Source of the DNA: Sphingobium sp. | GTDB taxonomy: Bacteria; Pseudomonadota; Alphaproteobacteria; Sphingomonadales; Sphingomonadaceae | NCBI GenBank assembly: GCA_013911745.1 | Contig: JACESO010000005.1 | Location: 1 to 54,014 of the forward strand | Reading direction: 5' to 3' | Length of the DNA: 54,014 bases | Shown: positions 52,215-54,014 of the stretch, piece by piece | Layout of the letters: each line of letters opens with the position of its first letter | Position numbering within the stretch: position 1 is the first letter of the stretch | The notes under the pieces: model-generated | Seen by the model: only the letters and a program-made list of their open reading frames with translations | Databases searched by the model: none | What the model was told of the DNA's origin: nothing | Program-made: the position numbers and the translations under genes

Positions 52215-54014
52215 ATGACGCCGCCGATCAGTCCGGCCGACGCCACGCCAGTCGATAGCTGGCTGGACATGCTACAGCAGGTCGCGCGCCATTATGGACT
52301 GCCCAACAGCGGACAGGTCGCCAAGCTCACAGGCCAGTGGGCGGGACTGGACGGCGAACAGGCGCGGGTACGCGGCATGGCGCGGGCGCTGGGCCTGTCT
52401 GTGCGTTTTCGTCCGGTGGGCGGACGCGAGCCGCTGACGGGGTGGCGCCTGCCGATGATCGTGCGGATGTCGGATGGCGCGTTAGCCCTGGTCACGGCGA
52501 TCGGAGAGGATGGCGAGGCGACACTGACGCTGTCGGGCGAAGCGGGCCTGATGGCGCATCGCCCGATAGCCGACATTGCGCGCGAAGCATCCATGGTCGT
52601 CATCGCCCGGCCTGCGCGGGCGGCTCCGGACATGCGGGTGGACCCTCATATCCACAAGCAGGAGGAGAATTGGCTGCGCCGTGTATTGTGGCAGGACAGC
52701 CGATCCTATGTGCATGTGATGGTGGCATCGTGCATCGCCAATCTGCTGGGGTTGGCAGGCGTCATTTTTTCTATGCAGGTCTATGACCGCGTGGTCCCGG
52801 CCGAATCCTATCCCACGCTCTACATCCTGGCGTTGGGCGTCGCGCTGGCGATCGGATTCGATTTCCTGCTTCGGCGGTTGCGCATGAACATCGTCGATGT
52901 GCTCGGAAAGCGGGCAGACCTGCGCATGTCGGACAGGGTGTTCAGCCATGCGCTTCACGTCCGCAACCGGGCGCGGCCGACATCTACGGGCACATTCATA
53001 GCGCAATTGCGCGACCTAGACCAAATGCGTGACCTGTTGACCTCCACCACCGTGGCGGCGATGGCGGACCTGCCCTTCTTCCTAATTTTTTTGGTGATCC
53101 TCTGGTCGATCGGCGGGCCATTGGTGCTGGTGCCTATCGCCGCCCTGTTCGTGCTGATCCTGCCCAGCTTGCTAGCCCAGCGGAAATTGCGGGTCTACGC
53201 CACCGCATCGATGCGAGAATCGTCGCTGCGCAACGCCATGCTGGTCGAGGCCGTGCAGGGCATCGAAGACATCAAGTCGCTACAGGCCGAGGAGCGTTTT
53301 CGCCAGCATTGGAACCGGTACAATGCTGAAGCAGGAGAGGCGCAGCTGAAACTGCGCGGCCTTACCAACAATCTGACCGTATGGACGCAGAATGTGCAAA
53401 ATGGCGTTTACGCCGGCATCGTGTGCGTGGGCGCACCGATGGTCATCGCCGGGGATATCACTACGGGCGCCTTGGTGGCTTCTTCAATCCTGGGATCACG
53501 GATGATGGCGCCCATGTCGCAAGTGACGGCGCTGCTCAGCCGGTTCCAGCAGTCGCGTGTCGCAATGGGCAGCCTTAACCAGATCATGCGCCTGCCGGTG
53601 GATCGGCCCGAAGCCGAACATCGCATCTCCGTCGATGCGATAAAAGGCAGCTTCAGTATCCGCAGCGGCACTTTCACCTACGCGGATCCCAACAGCCCGC
53701 CGGCGTTGACCATCGATACGCTGGAAATCGGCGCAGGGGATAAGATCGCGCTGCTGGGCCGCAACGGTGCGGGCAAGTCGACGCTGCTGCAAGCCCTGTC
53801 CGGCATGTTGCCGCCGGTGTCGGGAGAAATGCTGATAGACAATCTGGCGATGCACCATGTGGACCCTGCGGACCTGCGCCGGGACGTCGCCTTCCTGTCG
53901 CAAAGCAGCCGCCTGTTCCATGGCAGCATCCGCGAAAATCTGACGCTGGGGGCGCCCGATGCGTCCAATGAGGAAATCGTGTCGATGCTGCAGATGTCCG
54001 GCGCCCTCCAGTTC
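52215..54014 (+). CDS. Type I secretion ABC transporter (LapB-like), 3' end beyond window
   Basis: The frame is open to the window end, 600 codons from ATG 52215 (GTG 52209 overlaps the tolC-like stop as GTGA). Residues 1-130 are a C39-peptidase-like domain without the catalytic Cys (LDMLQQVARHYGLPNSGQVAK, ARALGLSVRFRPV). A six-helix membrane domain follows (SYVHVMVASCIANLLGLAGVIFSMQVYDRVVP onward) and then the ATPase with Walker A GRNGAGKST near residue 515 and an SSRLFHGSIRENL Q-loop region. Such transporters with degenerate C39 domains export giant adhesins and RTX proteins. The membrane fusion protein is expected just outside the window. Confidence 0.9.
   Translation, partial: MTPPISPADATPVDSWLDMLQQVARHYGLPNSGQVAKLTGQWAGLDGEQARVRGMARALGLSVRFRPVGGREPLTGWRLPMIVRMSDGALALVTAIGEDGEATLTLSGEAGLMAHRPIADIAREASMVVIARPARAAPDMRVDPHIHKQEENWLRRVLWQDSRSYVHVMVASCIANLLGLAGVIFSMQVYDRVVPAESYPTLYILALGVALAIGFDFLLRRLRMNIVDVLGKRADLRMSDRVFSHALHVRNRARPTSTGTFIAQLRDLDQMRDLLTSTTVAAMADLPFFLIFLVILWSIGGPLVLVPIAALFVLILPSLLAQRKLRVYATASMRESSLRNAMLVEAVQGIEDIKSLQAEERFRQHWNRYNAEAGEAQLKLRGLTNNLTVWTQNVQNGVYAGIVCVGAPMVIAGDITTGALVASSILGSRMMAPMSQVTALLSRFQQSRVAMGSLNQIMRLPVDRPEAEHRISVDAIKGSFSIRSGTFTYADPNSPPALTIDTLEIGAGDKIALLGRNGAGKSTLLQALSGMLPPVSGEMLIDNLAMHHVDPADLRRDVAFLSQSSRLFHGSIRENLTLGAPDASNEEIVSMLQMSGALQF

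Overview
The window looks like accessory DNA from an alphaproteobacterium of the Sphingomonadaceae type (Sphingobium, Sphingomonas or Novosphingobium). The basis is high GC, TonB-dependent receptors tied to aromatic-type catabolic genes, many SDR/VOC/Rieske enzymes, and a BapA-like giant adhesin with a type I secretion system. A VirD2-like relaxase and broken IS110-type sequences point to a plasmid or a mobilised chromosomal island. All calls come from reading the sequence; no database search was run.

Layout. (1) 1-4638, all minus strand: a His-Xaa-Ser (Hxs) peptide-modification locus. In transcription order it has a secreted DRGH-type nuclease, a small unknown protein, radical SAM HxsB, radical SAM HxsC, the His-Xaa-Ser repeat protein HxsA and a membrane-anchored small protein cut by the window edge. 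The last four genes overlap, so this reads as one transcript. (2) 5221-7422: island debris, with an orphan HsdR-N-like nuclease, an unknown 298-residue protein and a truncated DUF1643-like fragment. (3) 7884-12712: a TonB-dependent receptor, a di-haem peroxidase of the MauG/MbnH type, a small membrane protein and a TonB protein. A shared 24-bp motif resembling a Fur site lies before the receptor and between the divergent membrane protein and tonB. (4) 13354-35490: a large catabolic region. It has five SDRs, a cupin, an FAH-family hydrolase, an alpha/beta hydrolase, two VOC proteins (one a likely extradiol dioxygenase), a phytoene-desaturase-like flavoprotein, a FAD monooxygenase, a HisD-like alcohol dehydrogenase, an epimerase, a Tat-type sulfatase beside a second TonB receptor, an ABM protein, an MFS transporter, a Rieske oxygenase and HxlR, LysR and TetR regulators. 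The set suggests import of a (possibly sulfated) phenolic compound, desulfation, oxidation or O-demethylation, ring cleavage and hydrolysis; the substrate cannot be told from sequence.

(5) 35602-41267: mobilisation and IS region. It has an excisionase-like HTH protein, a ribbon-helix-helix protein, a relaxase with palindromes upstream (candidate oriT), two halves of IS110-type transposase, an exact-but-one-base 322-bp direct repeat, and a toxin-antitoxin pair whose PIN toxin is frameshifted. (6) 41582-54014: a roughly 3060-residue BapA-like adhesin with 238 uninterrupted Asp-Ala dipeptides followed by 21 Ig-like repeats of about 84 residues, then a TolC-type outer membrane protein and a type I secretion ABC transporter that runs off the window end.

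Most noteworthy: the Hxs locus headed by a nuclease gene and lacking a recognisable HxsD; the 476-residue Asp-Ala stalk and its internal 89-bp duplication; the duplicated 322-bp segment next to IS110 transposase pieces, which may be the element's non-coding RNA end; and the unassigned catabolic gene set.
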